Under the pieces are notes generated by a model. That model ran no database searches, was not told where the DNA came from, and saw only the letters and a list, made by a program, of their open reading frames with translations. This document shows, in pieces, positions 53,659-62,717 of a stretch of DNA of 64,000 nt. Position numbers and translations under genes: made by a program. The stretch is from Pontiellaceae bacterium (GTDB lineage Bacteria > Verrucomicrobiota > Kiritimatiellia > Kiritimatiellales > Pontiellaceae). The stretch is from positions 1 to 64,000 of the forward strand of contig JAFGVP010000088.1 of assembly GCA_016937945.1 (NCBI GenBank), read 5' to 3'. Positions within the stretch are counted from its first letter, which is position 1. Each line of letters opens with the position of its first letter.

Positions 53659-54654
53659 TTAATCGAACGGACGGATAACCTGCAGGTTCGGGAATGCGGC
53701 GCAGACGTCCTGCTCGTTATCGGCAAGAAAGAGCAGCTTAATATTGGGGCCGGCATCAATGGTCAGATAAATCTCCAGCCCGTTGGAGCGAACCCGCTGA
53801 ACCTTGTGAATCTGCTCAATGCTTTCCGGCATCAGATAGAGCAGCGGCGGCCAGGCAGACAGCATGGTGGCATGCATGGAGAGTGCGTTGCGTTCGGCGG
53901 TTTTACCCAGCAGCCGGAAGTCCCGGGAGGCGATCGAGTCGCGTATGGCAACAAGATCGGCGCCGGCCTGAGCCGGCCAGCTTTCATACAGCGCAGAGGT
54001 TTCCACCGTACGGTTCATGCCGTCACGTGATCCCACCGGCTTTGCCGAAGCGGTGAGTTCCAGAACCCCGATGCGGAATTCCGGCCATTCATAATCCAGA
54101 CGGTGTGCATAAGAATCCGTTCCATCCGTCAGACAGCCGGCATGCCACAGAACAAATCCTTCAAAAACCGAGCGGGATGCGCTTCCACTTCCCATACGTG
54201 CCAGCATGGAAAGTTCGCGACGCCCGAGATTCCACCCGGCCAACTGATCAAGTGCCAACACGAGAGCAGCAAATCCAGAGGCCGACGAGGCCAGTCCGGC
54301 GGCGGTCGGAATATTGTTTTCGGTAATGACTTCAAAGCAGGGATCTCCCAGCGCCGGACGAAAGAGATTCAGAAAACCCTGAACCCGCAGCGCGAAGGAT
54401 GATTCGGCATCCAGCTCTGCGCCGTTTAGCACCACGCGATCAACATCACTGACTCGGATGCTCGTTCGGGTTCCGAGCTTTCCCAGAGAAATTGACAGAC
54501 TGGAATTGATCGGAAGATTGAGCGAGGCATCGCGTTTACCCCAGTATTTACAGAGTGCTATGTTCGATGGAGCAAACGCCTCTCCGGTCGTTTTCAGGGC
54601 GGCAGAAGTATTCGCGAGAATTTTTTCAACAAATTGGGATTGTATGTCGTCCAT
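53659..54654 (-). CDS. mvaD: Diphosphomevalonate decarboxylase
   Basis: A 331-residue GHMP-family enzyme. NIALCKYWGKRD near residue 33 is the MvaD signature, NIPTAAGLASSASGFAAL is the ATP-binding glycine-rich loop, MGSGSASRSVFEGFVLWHAG follows as in yeast MvaD, and the catalytic Asp occurs in TIDAGPNIKLL. AAGGAATTC precedes ATG 54654; the upstream open frame is rejected. It makes isopentenyl diphosphate from mevalonate diphosphate, so this organism should use at least part of a mevalonate pathway. The start is only 45 bp from the divergent carboxypeptidase gene. Confidence 0.93.
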   Translation of the reverse strand: MDDIQSQFVEKILANTSAALKTTGEAFAPSNIALCKYWGKRDASLNLPINSSLSISLGKLGTRTSIRVSDVDRVVLNGAELDAESSFALRVQGFLNLFRPALGDPCFEVITENNIPTAAGLASSASGFAALVLALDQLAGWNLGRRELSMLARMGSGSASRSVFEGFVLWHAGCLTDGTDSYAHRLDYEWPEFRIGVLELTASAKPVGSRDGMNRTVETSALYESWPAQAGADLVAIRDSIASRDFRLLGKTAERNALSMHATMLSAWPPLLYLMPESIEQIHKVQRVRSNGLEIYLTIDAGPNIKLLFLADNEQDVCAAFPNLQVIRPFD

Positions 54655-54699
54655 GAATTCCTTGTGATTCGGAGCTTTTAGAAATTGGTACATTGTCAC

Positions 54700-55797
54700 A
54701 TGAAGAAAATCAACGTCCTAGTCATCGCCGTCGTTCTCATCGCCATTCATTTATTGGTGCTTGCCGCACTCGTTGGCAGAAAAGATAAAACTGAAGTCCC
54801 GCCGAAAGAACACTCAACGGCCCGGCAGGAAAATCCGGCCAAAGAACCGGAACTTGCACCGGATTTTGAGGTTCCTGAACTCCGGATTCCGGCACCCTCC
54901 GTTGAGGAAACCACGGTCACGACAGCTTCCCCGCCCCCCTCGCCGGGCATCGCAACCCCTGGCAGTATTCCGGGAACCATTCGGTCCGACCGACCGGAAA
55001 GCCGCACCACAAAAACCTACCCCAAACTGGTGGGAAATCCGTATCAAAGCATGATCGTAGTGGATGCAAAAACCGGGCGCATTCTCGCCGAATCGCGTGC
55101 TACGGCATATGCCTATCCGGCCAGTGTTACTAAAATGATGACCATGTTGATTGTGCTCGAACAGATTGATGCCGGAAGAATCGCACTGACCGACACGGTC
55201 CGCATTACCGATGAAGTGGCGCAGATCGGCGGCTCCCAGATATGGCTGGACCCACGCGAAACCAACTTTACGGTAAATGACCTTTTGTATGCGCTGATGG
55301 TGCACTCCGCAAACGATGCCGCACGCGCTCTGGCACTTCATGTGGCCGGCAGCAAGGATGCCTTCGTGGAGATGATGAATCAAAAGGCCGGAGAACTTGG
55401 CATGAATTCGACGGTGTATCACTCGGATCATGGACTGCCGCCGCCGGATGGGGCACAGCCGGACATCAGCACAGCCTACGATATTGCGATCCTGAGCCTT
55501 GCTCTTTTGCGACACCCGGAAACCCTGCACTATACTGAAACCGAATTAAAGTATCTGCGGGATGGAAAAACCATGCTGGCCACGCGCAATGCGCTGATCA
55601 AGCGGGTTGACGGCTATCCGGGATGTGACGGACTGAAAACCGGTTACCACGGAATGGGTGGATGGTCACTGGCAGCGACGGCAGAACACAACGGAAACCG
55701 TGTGATTGCTATCGCTTTGGGATGTCCCGACAAGCAGACGCGAAACAGCACTGTTCGCAAACTGCTCGATCTGGGATTTTCGAAGCTTAATAACTAG
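54700..55797 (+). CDS. D-alanyl-D-alanine carboxypeptidase (PBP5/6 type)
   Basis: A 365-residue membrane-anchored serine peptidase. An N-terminal helix (residues 5-25) and a long Pro/Glu-rich linker lead to the S11 domain. Active-site motifs: S142-VTK145, SAN at 203-205, KTG at 313-315. The domain ends GFSKLNN, without the C-terminal beta domain and amphipathic helix of E. coli PBP5. It trims peptidoglycan stem pentapeptides. Two starts are possible: ATG 54700, or TTG 54685 with GGAG ten bases upstream; I kept the ATG. The stop converges on the CII-like gene six bases away. Confidence 0.92.
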   Translation: MKKINVLVIAVVLIAIHLLVLAALVGRKDKTEVPPKEHSTARQENPAKEPELAPDFEVPELRIPAPSVEETTVTTASPPPSPGIATPGSIPGTIRSDRPESRTTKTYPKLVGNPYQSMIVVDAKTGRILAESRATAYAYPASVTKMMTMLIVLEQIDAGRIALTDTVRITDEVAQIGGSQIWLDPRETNFTVNDLLYALMVHSANDAARALALHVAGSKDAFVEMMNQKAGELGMNSTVYHSDHGLPPPDGAQPDISTAYDIAILSLALLRHPETLHYTETELKYLRDGKTMLATRNALIKRVDGYPGCDGLKTGYHGMGGWSLAATAEHNGNRVIAIALGCPDKQTRNSTVRKLLDLGFSKLNN

Positions 55798-55803
55798 GCT
55801 GTC

Positions 55804-56256
55804 TTATTCGTAAAGTCCCTTTTCACAGGAAGCAACAAAGCTCTCGGCGGATGACTTGAGCTTCTCCCATTCCGTGCGAATACTCTGAGCCTCTTTCAGA
55901 TCAATCACTCCGTCGTTTTCGATGCTTTCGGTCAGCACATCGAGAAGCTCCGAAAATTCCCGCACAATCCGGCGCGTCATGTGCAGTAGCGGGATGGCAT
56001 CGATATCTTCCCTGACGGCGTTGGCGACGTAATAGCCGTCCGCCTGGTTGCACAGCCAGCGGATCGGCCCCGTATCTCCGGTGAGTTCATAAAGACGGGC
56101 CAAGCGGTCCAGCGGATTGTCGGCTCCGCTGCAGTCGTCTGTTCCGGTAGGCTGACACCACTTATAAATGAGCGATGTCGACAAGCCGAGATCAGAGGCG
56201 ACGGATTTAACGCCGAGATCACTGACCGATTTTTTAAGTACTTCATATGAATCCAT
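55804..56256 (-). CDS. Phage regulatory CII-like helix-turn-helix protein
   Basis: A 150-residue protein. The N-terminus (MDSYEVLKKSVSDLGVKSVASDLGLSTSLIYKWCQP) is a helix-turn-helix. The middle (NPLDRLARLYELTGDTGPIRWLCNQADGYYV) is the signature of the phage regulatory CII / DUF family common in PVC genomes. The C-terminal part is helical (MTRRIVREFSELLDVLTESIENDG ... EWEKLKSSAESF). AAAGGGGA precedes ATG 56256. No other phage gene is near, so it is likely a domesticated regulator. Targets unknown. Confidence 0.8.
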   Translation of the reverse strand: MDSYEVLKKSVSDLGVKSVASDLGLSTSLIYKWCQPTGTDDCSGADNPLDRLARLYELTGDTGPIRWLCNQADGYYVANAVREDIDAIPLLHMTRRIVREFSELLDVLTESIENDGVIDLKEAQSIRTEWEKLKSSAESFVASCEKGLYE

Positions 56257-56469
56257 GATAATTCCCCTTTCAGACACTCCTTTGTACAGGAAGATGCATG
56301 CTCTGCACATTGCAAATATCGCGGCGGATTATAGTAACGGGCAAAGGTGATTTCGAATTCATCCACACACCAAAACCACACGTCAGCGGACTTGACCTAA
56401 ACGGGGTTCCATGCGTATTGTCCCGTTCTTTTATCCCGCGAGGGTCTAAATACAGGAGATAAACGATTT
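56257..56469. other. 213-bp divergent gap before trigger factor
   Basis: It carries divergent promoters for the CII-like gene and the tig-clpPX group. No other structure stands out. Confidence 0.4.
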
Positions 56470-57765
56470 ATGAATGTTTCAGTGAAGGATGCCGGCGCGT
56501 GCCGCAAGACCATGACCATTGAGATCCCGGCCGACAAAATTGCCGAAGAACGCAAGGAAACGCTTAAGGCATATGCCAAATACGCGAATATTCCCGGATT
56601 CCGCAAAGGCAAGGCCCCGGCCCACGTAGTAGCCAAGAAATATGCAAAGGACATCGATCAGGATATTCAGGAGCGCGTCCTGCCCAAGTACTATCAGGAA
56701 GCCCTGATGGAAACGGAACTTAAAGTCGTTAACGTGGTCGACGCCACAGAGGTTGAACTCAAAGATGGCGAACCTGTTTCTTTTGACGTCACAGTGGATG
56801 TCGAACCCGAATTCAAGCTTCCGGAATACACCGGCATTCCGGTAAAGGAAGAGAAGATCGAAGTAAGCGATGCCCAGATCCAGGAACAGGTGGATGCCAT
56901 CCTGAACCAGCACGCGAACTATGAGGAAGTCGAAGGCAAAGCCGTTGCTGAAGGCGACATGGCCCAACTGACCTACGAAGCCACGGTTGACGGAACCCCG
57001 CTTAAGGAAGCCATTCCGGAAGCAAAGGGAATCGGCTCCGGCGCCGGATACTGGGTGTCGGCCGATGAGTATGCCTTCATTCCCGGCATGGGACAGGCCA
57101 TCCTCGGACTGAATCAGGGCGACAAAAAAGAAGTTGAAGTTACCTTCCCAGAAGAGTTTATGGTCAAGGAACTGGCCGGCATCAAGGCACTCTACAGCAT
57201 TGAAGTGACCGGTGTGCGCGAACGCCGCCTGCCGGAGCTGAACGAAGAGTTCTGCAAGAGCCTGCAGGTTGAATCCGAAGAAGACCTGCGCGAAAAGATC
57301 CGGGAACAGCTTCAGATTCAGGCCGACAACGCCACACTGGGTATGAAGCACGAACAGATCGTTGGATATCTGCTGAAAGAAACCACTCTCGAAGTTCCGG
57401 AAAGCATTGTTCAGCAGCAGACTCGCAATATGATGTATGATATTGCACAACGCCGCATGATGGCTGGTGCCACGCAGGAGCAGATTGCAGAACAGCAGCA
57501 GGAGATTCTTCAGGAAGCACAGGACCAGGCACTCGAAAACGTCAAGCTGCGTTACATTGGCCTGGGAATTGCTTCAGAACTGGAGCTGGATGCCTCGGCA
57601 AACGAGATTGACGAAGAAATCGCAACGATGGCCATTCGCCAGCGCAAAGATGCGCGCGAACTCCGCAAGGAGATGGAGAAAAATGGAACCATTGGCAGCG
57701 TGGGCGAACAGATCCGTTTCAACAAGGCGCTCGACTACATGGTTGAGAAGGCCAAGATCAAGTAG
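56470..57765 (+). CDS. tig: Trigger factor
   Basis: A 431-residue ribosome-associated chaperone. The N-terminal ribosome-binding domain has the GFRKGKAP loop near residue 44. The PPIase (FKBP-like) domain is about 150-240, with GMGQAILGLNQGDKKEV. The C-terminal helical arms follow. AGGAG is nine bases before the ATG. Length is that of E. coli TF (432). The usual tig-clpP-clpX order is kept here. It ends 106 bp before clpP, with a hairpin in between. Confidence 0.95.
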   Translation: MNVSVKDAGACRKTMTIEIPADKIAEERKETLKAYAKYANIPGFRKGKAPAHVVAKKYAKDIDQDIQERVLPKYYQEALMETELKVVNVVDATEVELKDGEPVSFDVTVDVEPEFKLPEYTGIPVKEEKIEVSDAQIQEQVDAILNQHANYEEVEGKAVAEGDMAQLTYEATVDGTPLKEAIPEAKGIGSGAGYWVSADEYAFIPGMGQAILGLNQGDKKEVEVTFPEEFMVKELAGIKALYSIEVTGVRERRLPELNEEFCKSLQVESEEDLREKIREQLQIQADNATLGMKHEQIVGYLLKETTLEVPESIVQQQTRNMMYDIAQRRMMAGATQEQIAEQQQEILQEAQDQALENVKLRYIGLGIASELELDASANEIDEEIATMAIRQRKDARELRKEMEKNGTIGSVGEQIRFNKALDYMVEKAKIK

Positions 57766-57799
57766 GCTTCCGGATACAGCCTGAATTGGCAGGATGAGT

Positions 57800-57841
57800 G
57801 GATTATTGAATTGATGGCGGACGCTATTGATTCAATAATCC
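57800..57841. repeat. 12-bp perfect inverted repeat between tig and clpP
   Basis: GGATTATTGAAT at 57800-57811 pairs with ATTCAATAATCC at 57830-57841; G-U pairs can lengthen the stem inward. It starts 35 bases after tig. It is followed by CCTATCTTT, so a partial terminator that sets clpPX against tig levels is possible. Confidence 0.65.
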
Positions 57842-57871
57842 CCTATCTTTAAATCCAAACAAAGGATCGAA

Positions 57872-58471
57872 ATGAACGAACAGGCCCAAATGCTCGTACC
57901 GATGGTTGTTGAACAGACCGGGCGCGGAGAGCGCTCTTACGACATCTATTCCCGTCTTCTTAAAGAGCGTATCATTTTTCTGGGAACCCAGATCGATGAT
58001 ACCGTCGCAAATCTGGTTATCGCCCAGCTGCTTTTCCTGCAGAGTGAAGACCCTGAAAAGGATATCAGCCTGTATATTAACTCCCCGGGCGGCGTTGTAA
58101 CCGCCGGATTGGCCATCTACGACACCATGCAGTTCCTCAAGTGCGACATCACGACGTATTGTGTGGGGCAGGCCGCCAGCATGGGAGCAGTTCTTCTGGC
58201 CGCCGGCGCCAAGGGAAAGCGCTATGCCCTCCCTAACGCCCGGATCATGATCCATCAGCCGCTCGGAGGCGCGCAAGGTCAGGCCACGGACATCAATATT
58301 CAGGCGCAGGAAATCATGCGTATCAAGCAGATTCTGAATGGCATTCTGTCCTCGCATTCCGGACGCGCTCTCGAAGATCTGGAACGGGACACAGATCGAG
58401 ATAATTTTATGTCAGCCACACAGGCCGCTGCATATGGTCTGGTCGACGAAGTGATTTCCCACGCTAAATAA
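57872..58471 (+). CDS. clpP: ATP-dependent Clp protease proteolytic subunit
   Basis: A 199-residue serine protease. The triad is Ser103 (GQAASMGAV), His128 ([10 protein letters not shown]) and Asp177 (TDRDNFM). The SPGG block forms the oxyanion region. The N-terminal [20 protein letters not shown] is the usual start. AAAGGA precedes the ATG. It forms the tetradecameric barrel fed by ClpX, whose gene follows 11 bp later, so the pair is co-transcribed. Confidence 0.96.
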   Translation: MNEQAQMLVPMVVEQTGRGERSYDIYSRLLKERIIFLGTQIDDTVANLVIAQLLFLQSEDPEKDISLYINSPGGVVTAGLAIYDTMQFLKCDITTYCVGQAASMGAVLLAAGAKGKRYALPNARIMIHQPLGGAQGQATDINIQAQEIMRIKQILNGILSSHSGRALEDLERDTDRDNFMSATQAAAYGLVDEVISHAK

Positions 58472-58482
58472 AGAGGTTTCTC

Positions 58483-59745
58483 ATGGCGGATAAACACAGT
58501 ACACCGGAATGCTCTTTCTGCGGAAAGAGTGAAAAGGAAGTGAAACGGCTCATAGCGGGACCGGGCGTGTTTATCTGCGATGAATGCGTCGGTTTATGCG
58601 ATGCCCTGCTAGGGCATCAGCTGGCGAGTCATTCCGAGGAACCGCTGACATCCCAGGAAATCGGCGTGCTCAGTCCGCACGAAATCAAACAGAAACTCGA
58701 CGATTATGTAGTCGGGCAGGACACCGCAAAGAAGGTACTGGCCGTTGCAGTGCATAACCACTACAAACGCATGTTTGCCAAGCTGGATGAAGACGGCGTC
58801 GAAATTGATAAGAGCAACGTGCTTCTGATCGGCCCCACCGGCAGCGGAAAAACCCTGCTGGCAAAGACTCTCGCACGCTCACTGAACGTGCCGTACGCCA
58901 TTACGGATGCGACGACGGTCACGGAAGCCGGCTACGTAGGCGAAGACGTTGAAAACATTCTGCTTCAACTGATTCAGGCCGCGGACTTTGATATTGACCG
59001 TGCCCAGCGCGGCATCATCTATATTGATGAAATCGATAAAATCGGGCGCCGGACGGACAATGTTTCGCTGACGCGCGACGTGTCCGGAGAAGGTGTGCAG
59101 CAGGCACTGCTCAAGATTATCGAAGGCACCGTGGCCCGCGTACCGCCGAAGGGTGGTCGGAAGCATCCTCAGCAGGAATATCTTGAGCTCGACACCTCCA
59201 ACATTCTCTTTGTCTGCGGAGGCGCATTTGTCGGTATTGAAGACATCATAAAAAAACGCGTGGACAAGAAGCAGATTGGTTTCAGCAATACATCCGAGAA
59301 GGAAGATTCGGCCGCATTTGTATCCATGAATGTCGAGTCCGAAGACCTGCTTAAGTTTGGTCTCATTCCAGAATTTATCGGTCGTCTCCCCGTGGTCACC
59401 CGTCTGGAAGAACTGACCGAAGACGAACTGATCCGCATCCTTACCGAACCCAAAAATGCGATCGTTAAACAGTACAAAAAACTGCTTTCCATGGATGGTG
59501 TGGAACTGGAATTCGAAGAGGACGCACTCCGGGCATTGGCATCGATGGCCATCAAGCGCAAAACCGGTGCTCGCGGTCTGCGCGCAATTATTGAACACCT
59601 GATGCTTGACATCATGTATGAGATTCCGATGCGCAGTGATGTCTCGCACTGCATCATCACCCGGGATATGGTCGAAAACGGGCTGCACCCATTGACAGGT
59701 CTCACTTCTGAGTCCCCCTCTGATGAGCAGAAAAAATCCGCATAG
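58483..59745 (+). CDS. clpX: ATP-dependent Clp protease ATP-binding subunit ClpX
   Basis: A 420-residue AAA+ unfoldase. The zinc-binding domain has Cys10, Cys13, Cys32 and Cys35. Walker A is GPTGSGKT at 117-124 and Walker B is IIYIDEIDK at 178-186. The pore loop GYVGED lies in between, and sensor/arginine regions near GRLPVVTRL and [10 protein letters not shown]. It hands unfolded proteins to ClpP. No terminator was clear before the next gene 115 bp downstream. Confidence 0.96.
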   Translation: MADKHSTPECSFCGKSEKEVKRLIAGPGVFICDECVGLCDALLGHQLASHSEEPLTSQEIGVLSPHEIKQKLDDYVVGQDTAKKVLAVAVHNHYKRMFAKLDEDGVEIDKSNVLLIGPTGSGKTLLAKTLARSLNVPYAITDATTVTEAGYVGEDVENILLQLIQAADFDIDRAQRGIIYIDEIDKIGRRTDNVSLTRDVSGEGVQQALLKIIEGTVARVPPKGGRKHPQQEYLELDTSNILFVCGGAFVGIEDIIKKRVDKKQIGFSNTSEKEDSAAFVSMNVESEDLLKFGLIPEFIGRLPVVTRLEELTEDELIRILTEPKNAIVKQYKKLLSMDGVELEFEEDALRALASMAIKRKTGARGLRAIIEHLMLDIMYEIPMRSDVSHCIITRDMVENGLHPLTGLTSESPSDEQKKSA

Positions 59746-59860
59746 ATCCGACTCCGAAGCGAGGATATCCTACAGCTTTCAGAATTATCCCTAAACGTTT
59801 GCTCGTGAAAGGCGTCTATAGGACGTAACAATCGCGGCACTGCGCAGACAGGAATAATGC

Positions 59861-60625
59861 ATGAAACGAAGATCATTCATCGGAGCATTGATGACGATGC
59901 CGATCCTGAACAGACTGGCTCTCGGTGCAGATGAAGAAGAGAAGCCGCAACTGACGGCCATCAGGCCAGGAGAAAAGCTTCGCTATAGTCTTGGCTGGCA
60001 GTTTGTGGTGGCCGGGCACGCTATAACAGAGGTTCTTCCGGACACGATCGTTGATGGAAGAACGGTTCGAAACTTCCGGATGACCGCAAAAACAACCAAG
60101 GCGATTGATTTGGTTTACAAGGTTCGCGACACCCTCACTTCATCCGCAGAATATGATGTCCACCGCTCTCTCGGGTATAAAAAAAGACAGCGGGAAGGCG
60201 ACACCCAGCGGGACGAAACCGTCGACTTTGACTGGCAGAAAAACGAGGCGTACTACCACGAAGCCATCAGCGACAAAAAACAGACCACACCGGTTCTGGA
60301 AAACACGCTGGATCCCCTGTCTGCCTTCTACTTTGTGCGAAACCAGAAGTTTGAGGTAGGCAGCGTCATTAAAGGGCCGTTGACAGACGGCAAGCGCTGC
60401 AAAATTGCGGAGATCCGCGTGGTTAGACGTGAAAAGATCAAGGTCAACGGAAAGCGTTACGACACCTATAAGCTGATTCCTGATATCAAGGATGTCGGCG
60501 GGGTATTCAAGAAGAGCGACGATGCAAAAATCGAGATCTGGGTTACGGCGGACTACACTCACACTCCGGTACTGATGAAGAGCAAAGTGGCCGTCGGCAG
60601 CTTCCGGGCAGAACTCGAACACTGA
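59861..60625 (+). CDS. Secreted DUF3108 family protein
   Basis: A 254-residue protein with an N-terminal export signal (MKRRSFIGALMTMPILNRLALGA) that has a Tat-like RRSFIG start. The DUF3108 (PF11306) beta barrel follows: LRYSLGWQFVVAGHA, then AKTTKAIDLVYKVRDTLTS, then LDPLSAFYFVRNQ, and WVTADYTHTPVLMKSKVAVGSF. AGGA lies close before the ATG. Family members are thought to sit in the periplasm or outer membrane and may bind polysaccharide or lipid; function unknown. It is convergent with the STAS-like gene, nine bases apart. Confidence 0.88.
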   Translation: MKRRSFIGALMTMPILNRLALGADEEEKPQLTAIRPGEKLRYSLGWQFVVAGHAITEVLPDTIVDGRTVRNFRMTAKTTKAIDLVYKVRDTLTSSAEYDVHRSLGYKKRQREGDTQRDETVDFDWQKNEAYYHEAISDKKQTTPVLENTLDPLSAFYFVRNQKFEVGSVIKGPLTDGKRCKIAEIRVVRREKIKVNGKRYDTYKLIPDIKDVGGVFKKSDDAKIEIWVTADYTHTPVLMKSKVAVGSFRAELEH

Positions 60626-60634
60626 TTCAGCGAA

Positions 60635-60994
60635 TTAAAGATGCTCCAGCGCCTCTTCCAGCGTCTTACACGTCACCACGCTCACACCGCTGTCATAATG
60701 AAAACAGGACATAATCGTTAGCCCGAAATCATGAAGCGGATTGGCAACAATACGAATCACCTTACCAACCTTCCGGGCATTGCAAAAATCCATGATTTCC
60801 TGAACACCTCGCTTGGCGTCCTTATCGATATCGGTGAGCGTCGTCATATCGCATAAAACAGAAAAACCGTCCTGGACCTCGCCGATCCGATCCTTAATCT
60901 CGTTTAGAATTGCTCGCGATTGCGCCTCATCAAGCCGCTTCGTAAACGTAATGTGAATGCGATTCTTAGGGGAATCTACCTCCAGCAAATACAC
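60635..60994 (-). CDS. SpoIIAA/STAS-like domain protein
   Basis: A 119-residue single-domain protein with alternating strands and helices: IHITFTKRLDEAQSRAIL, FSVLCDMTTLTDIDKDAK, KVGKVIRIVANPLHDFGL and VSVVTCKTLEEALEHL. This order matches SpoIIAA-like/STAS folds (PF11964), where a Ser/Thr may be a phosphorylation site (here the Thr-rich DMTTLTD). No membrane segment. It lies 21 bp after dsbD on the same strand, so co-transcription is likely. Partner kinase not seen in this window. Confidence 0.65.
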   Translation of the reverse strand: MYLLEVDSPKNRIHITFTKRLDEAQSRAILNEIKDRIGEVQDGFSVLCDMTTLTDIDKDAKRGVQEIMDFCNARKVGKVIRIVANPLHDFGLTIMSCFHYDSGVSVVTCKTLEEALEHL

Positions 60995-61015
60995 CGTAAT
61001 TCCTCGGTTAGCGTC

Positions 61016-62641
61016 TTACTTAGCTGATTCTGAAGGATCTTCCTGCGGGGATAACACGATGAATGTCGGAAGACCCTGAACCTCGAAATAATCCATAACA
61101 GCTTTAGTAGAGGGGGACCCGGATAGCTCGTTGGCTATGTATTTGATGAAGATATAATCCTTCAGGCGGGTTTTAACCATCTCATCTTTGAACGTTGTCC
61201 GATCCATTTTTTTACAGTTTTTGCAGGAACTCGCCCAGAAATCGATGAAGACAGGGCGTCCCTCCTCTGCCGCCAGCCTCAGGGTATCGGCCAGTCCAGC
61301 ATTGGTGCTTCCATCGACCACCACATGCCCCTCTTCATGCATTTCCTCAATATCAACGGCACTGAAGAACTGATAGCTTAAATGACCGTAATAGAGGGCG
61401 AAAAGTATAATTCCGATGCCAAACCCATACTTCACATAAACCATCCACTTTCCAGGTTTGGGAAGAAACGAGAGTCCGGCACCGGCAAACGGCCAGGGAA
61501 GCGCCATACCGAAACCCAGCACGAACGGAAGCAACAACCCCGCAGCATTACTGGCCTCATAGATATTAGCCGAAAGAAGCAGTACGGCAATCACCACCGG
61601 TGCCACACAGGCTCCTGCCAGCAAAGCAGCAACCGCTCCCATGGAGAGCGCCAGCAGAAAACTGCCGGACTGCTGTCCGCTCCCTGACCCGATACGGGAC
61701 TGGAATCGGGAAAAGTCGATGTGAATCACATCGAACATCGCTAGGGCAAGTACCACGAAAACGAGAGCAATCGCCAGATTAAACCAAGGATTGGCCTGAA
61801 TCGTCCCGAAGCGAGAACCCGTCAGAACAACAATCACTCCGAGAAGCCCGTACGCCAGCGCCATTCCCGCCCCATAGGTGGCACCAAGCGCAAATCCCCG
61901 CCCCTTTGAGCCGGCCTGGGCGCCGGCGCCGATCACCGCCAGATTAACCGGAATCATGGGAAGTACGCAGGGAGTCAGATTTAAAGCCAGTCCGCCGATC
62001 AGAATGAAAAGCAATGTGGCAATCAGTCCCCGCTCCCGCACAAAAGCCACAGGATCGTTCAGAAAAAGATGGAAGGCATTGGGTTTCTTCACCTCAAGCC
62101 CGGTCTCGGCCTGATCAAGAAACGAAATAAAATCGGATGCGCCAAGATACCCGACGGCATTCCCCGTGACATCAAACGATGCTACGTCTGCCTGCCAGTC
62201 AATCACGCCGGAAGACGGCGCAACCGCGACGGCCCCTCCCGTCACCGATTCTTCGGCAAGCTGCAGGACTTTGGATTGAGGAAGAAAACAGACCTCATCA
62301 TTACACCCCTGATAGGCCACCATCACCTTACCGGCGCCACCGGGCTTCGGCACCCATTTAAACTCCGCCGAAAATGAGGCATCATACACGCCCTTCTCAT
62401 GACCGCTGTTGGGATCCATGAACGGGGACGGTTCAGGAAGATGGATCGCCTGTTGCTGATTTCCCTTTCCATCAGTAACTTCAAAGCTTTCGGCATATAG
62501 GTAGTGACCGGGAGGAACCTCGACCTTGATTGTTACAACATCCTTGTCCATCGACAAATCCACATTGAATGGATCCATGAATTGACCGCGGGAAGAGAGG
62601 GAGAGAACAAAAAATACAAATGCGAAAATGGTTTTTCTCAT
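61016..62641 (-). CDS. dsbD: Thiol:disulfide interchange protein DsbD
   Basis: A 541-residue transmembrane reductant carrier. Signal peptide MRKTIFAFVFFVLSLSSRG. The N-terminal alpha domain has the redox pair in AYQGCNDEVCFLP near residue 115. The eight-helix core carries LTPCVLPMIPV and GACVAPVV, the two Cys that pass electrons. The C-terminal thioredoxin domain has FWASSCKNCKKMD near residue 470. The Cys set for the three-step relay is complete. It keeps periplasmic proteins such as the TlpA-like lipoproteins and CcoG-type assembly factors reduced. The end (QEDPSESAK) is short but not truncated within the fold. Confidence 0.93.
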   Translation of the reverse strand: MRKTIFAFVFFVLSLSSRGQFMDPFNVDLSMDKDVVTIKVEVPPGHYLYAESFEVTDGKGNQQQAIHLPEPSPFMDPNSGHEKGVYDASFSAEFKWVPKPGGAGKVMVAYQGCNDEVCFLPQSKVLQLAEESVTGGAVAVAPSSGVIDWQADVASFDVTGNAVGYLGASDFISFLDQAETGLEVKKPNAFHLFLNDPVAFVRERGLIATLLFILIGGLALNLTPCVLPMIPVNLAVIGAGAQAGSKGRGFALGATYGAGMALAYGLLGVIVVLTGSRFGTIQANPWFNLAIALVFVVLALAMFDVIHIDFSRFQSRIGSGSGQQSGSFLLALSMGAVAALLAGACVAPVVIAVLLLSANIYEASNAAGLLLPFVLGFGMALPWPFAGAGLSFLPKPGKWMVYVKYGFGIGIILFALYYGHLSYQFFSAVDIEEMHEEGHVVVDGSTNAGLADTLRLAAEEGRPVFIDFWASSCKNCKKMDRTTFKDEMVKTRLKDYIFIKYIANELSGSPSTKAVMDYFEVQGLPTFIVLSPQEDPSESAK

Positions 62642-62717
62642 GTCAGGATTCCTAGGTTAATGTTTCCTTCGACACAGCCGTGACTCTATAGTTCAACGAA
62701 GAGTGGGTAAATTAAAT

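Noticed and set aside
59746-59860. tRNA gene search in the gap after clpX and in other gaps
   Set aside because: No cloverleaf-compatible stretch with the TTCGA and acceptor features was found by eye.
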